From Herbaspirillum sp. AP02 (lineage in GTDB: Bacteria; Pseudomonadota; Gammaproteobacteria; Burkholderiales; Burkholderiaceae_D): a stretch of DNA of 64,000 bases. The translations under genes and the position numbers were made by a program. The stretch covers positions 310,001-374,000 of the forward strand of contig NZ_JADWMY010000002.1 in NCBI RefSeq assembly GCF_015767275.1. The letters are read 5' to 3'. Shown piece by piece: positions 63,909 through 64,000 of this stretch (within the stretch, counting starts at the first letter, position 1; each line of letters begins with the position of its first letter). Below the pieces are notes generated by a model. That model ran no database searches, was not told where the DNA came from, and was given only the letters and a program-made list of their open reading frames with translations.

Positions 63909-64000
63909 ATGGATCGTGCATCAGCCATCATCCGGCGCCGGGAGTCGATGCGGTCGGCGCGCTCCATCTATGAGCAGAATTGGAAGGATGGTTACGACTA
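63909..64000 (+). CDS. Portal (head-tail connector)-like protein, start only
   Basis: Only about 30 codons are in the window (MDRASAIIRRRESMRSARSI, then YEQNWKDGYDY). The pattern of a basic helix with RRxSM.SARS followed by an aromatic W matches the start of T7-like head-tail connecting proteins, which assemble at the unique capsid vertex. The call rests on this short stretch and on position, so it is tentative. Confidence 0.5.
   Translation, partial: MDRASAIIRRRESMRSARSIYEQNWKDGYD

Larger units (their letters stand above)
53191..64000. mobile_element. Left part of an integrated temperate phage
   Basis: From the tRNA to the window end the genes form a phage programme: integrase, excisionase-like gene, cargo gene, leftward early operon, divergent repressor and Cro-like gene, O-like initiator with internal iterons, DnaB-type helicase, and the start of a portal-like gene. 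Gene size, spacing and AT-richer base use in several parts (54.5-55.2 and 56.4-57.9 kb) differ from the flanking chromosome. The early genes and the portal start look intact, but completeness cannot be judged. Confidence 0.9.

Overview
The window looks like chromosome of a high-GC betaproteobacterium of the Oxalobacteraceae/Burkholderiales type, most likely close to Herbaspirillum. This is an inference from gene content and order (rpsU-yqeY-dnaG-rpoD-tRNA, dctPQM with an adjacent FixJ-type two-component pair, yfiRNB, an OsmC-YcaO fusion, zinc-free ribosomal protein L31) and from strong GC bias at third codon positions. It is not a database match.

From 1 to about 53,190 it is ordinary chromosome. 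1-4.5 kb: a four-sensor GGDEF-EAL protein whose 3' end runs into a 96-bp nested palindrome, and a DedA membrane protein. 4.5-10 kb: OsmC-YcaO protein, AmiC, TsaE, QueG. 10-12.8 kb: a complete YfiR-YfiN-YfiB cyclic-di-GMP module. 12.8-19.6 kb: an AEC carrier, a FixJ-type regulator and a histidine kinase, divergent from a DctP-DctQ-DctM TRAP transporter. 20-26.6 kb: glyoxalase-fold protein, Ogt, XerD, YbaK, PlsY, a HigBA toxin-antitoxin pair, TsaD, YbiB. 26.8-36.4 kb: HTH protein, a gene-poor kilobase, an MHYT-GGDEF-EAL protein, MATE exporter, ArnT-like glycosyltransferase, L31, Rho, TrxA and a small secreted protein. 36.5-42.8 kb: a coupled AddB-like nuclease and AddA-like helicase-nuclease. 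43-47 kb: antiporter, YbdK ligase and a flavoprotein. 47-53 kb: the macromolecular-synthesis cluster rpsU, yqeY, dnaG, rpoD, then a CAU-anticodon tRNA.

From the tRNA 3' end to the end of the window lies the left part of an integrated temperate phage. In order it holds an integrase overlapping an excisionase-like gene, a separately promoted two-TM cargo gene, a leftward early operon of small overlapping genes, a lambda-like immunity region (short CI-like repressor, Cro-like protein, left and right promoters), a rightward early operon leading to an O-like initiator and a DnaB-type helicase, some small genes, and the first codons of a probable podovirus-type portal protein. The right end, lysis and packaging genes are outside the window.

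Two phage structures stand out. Five copies of an 11-bp near-palindrome (consensus ATCAAAATGAT) sit on the two divergent early promoters in the same geometry. Eight copies of a 16-bp palindromic iteron (consensus GTCCTGATTYRGGACA), followed by an A-rich tract, are embedded in the initiator gene and look like the phage replication origin. Three separate cyclic-di-GMP proteins in the host part suggest investment in surface or biofilm control.
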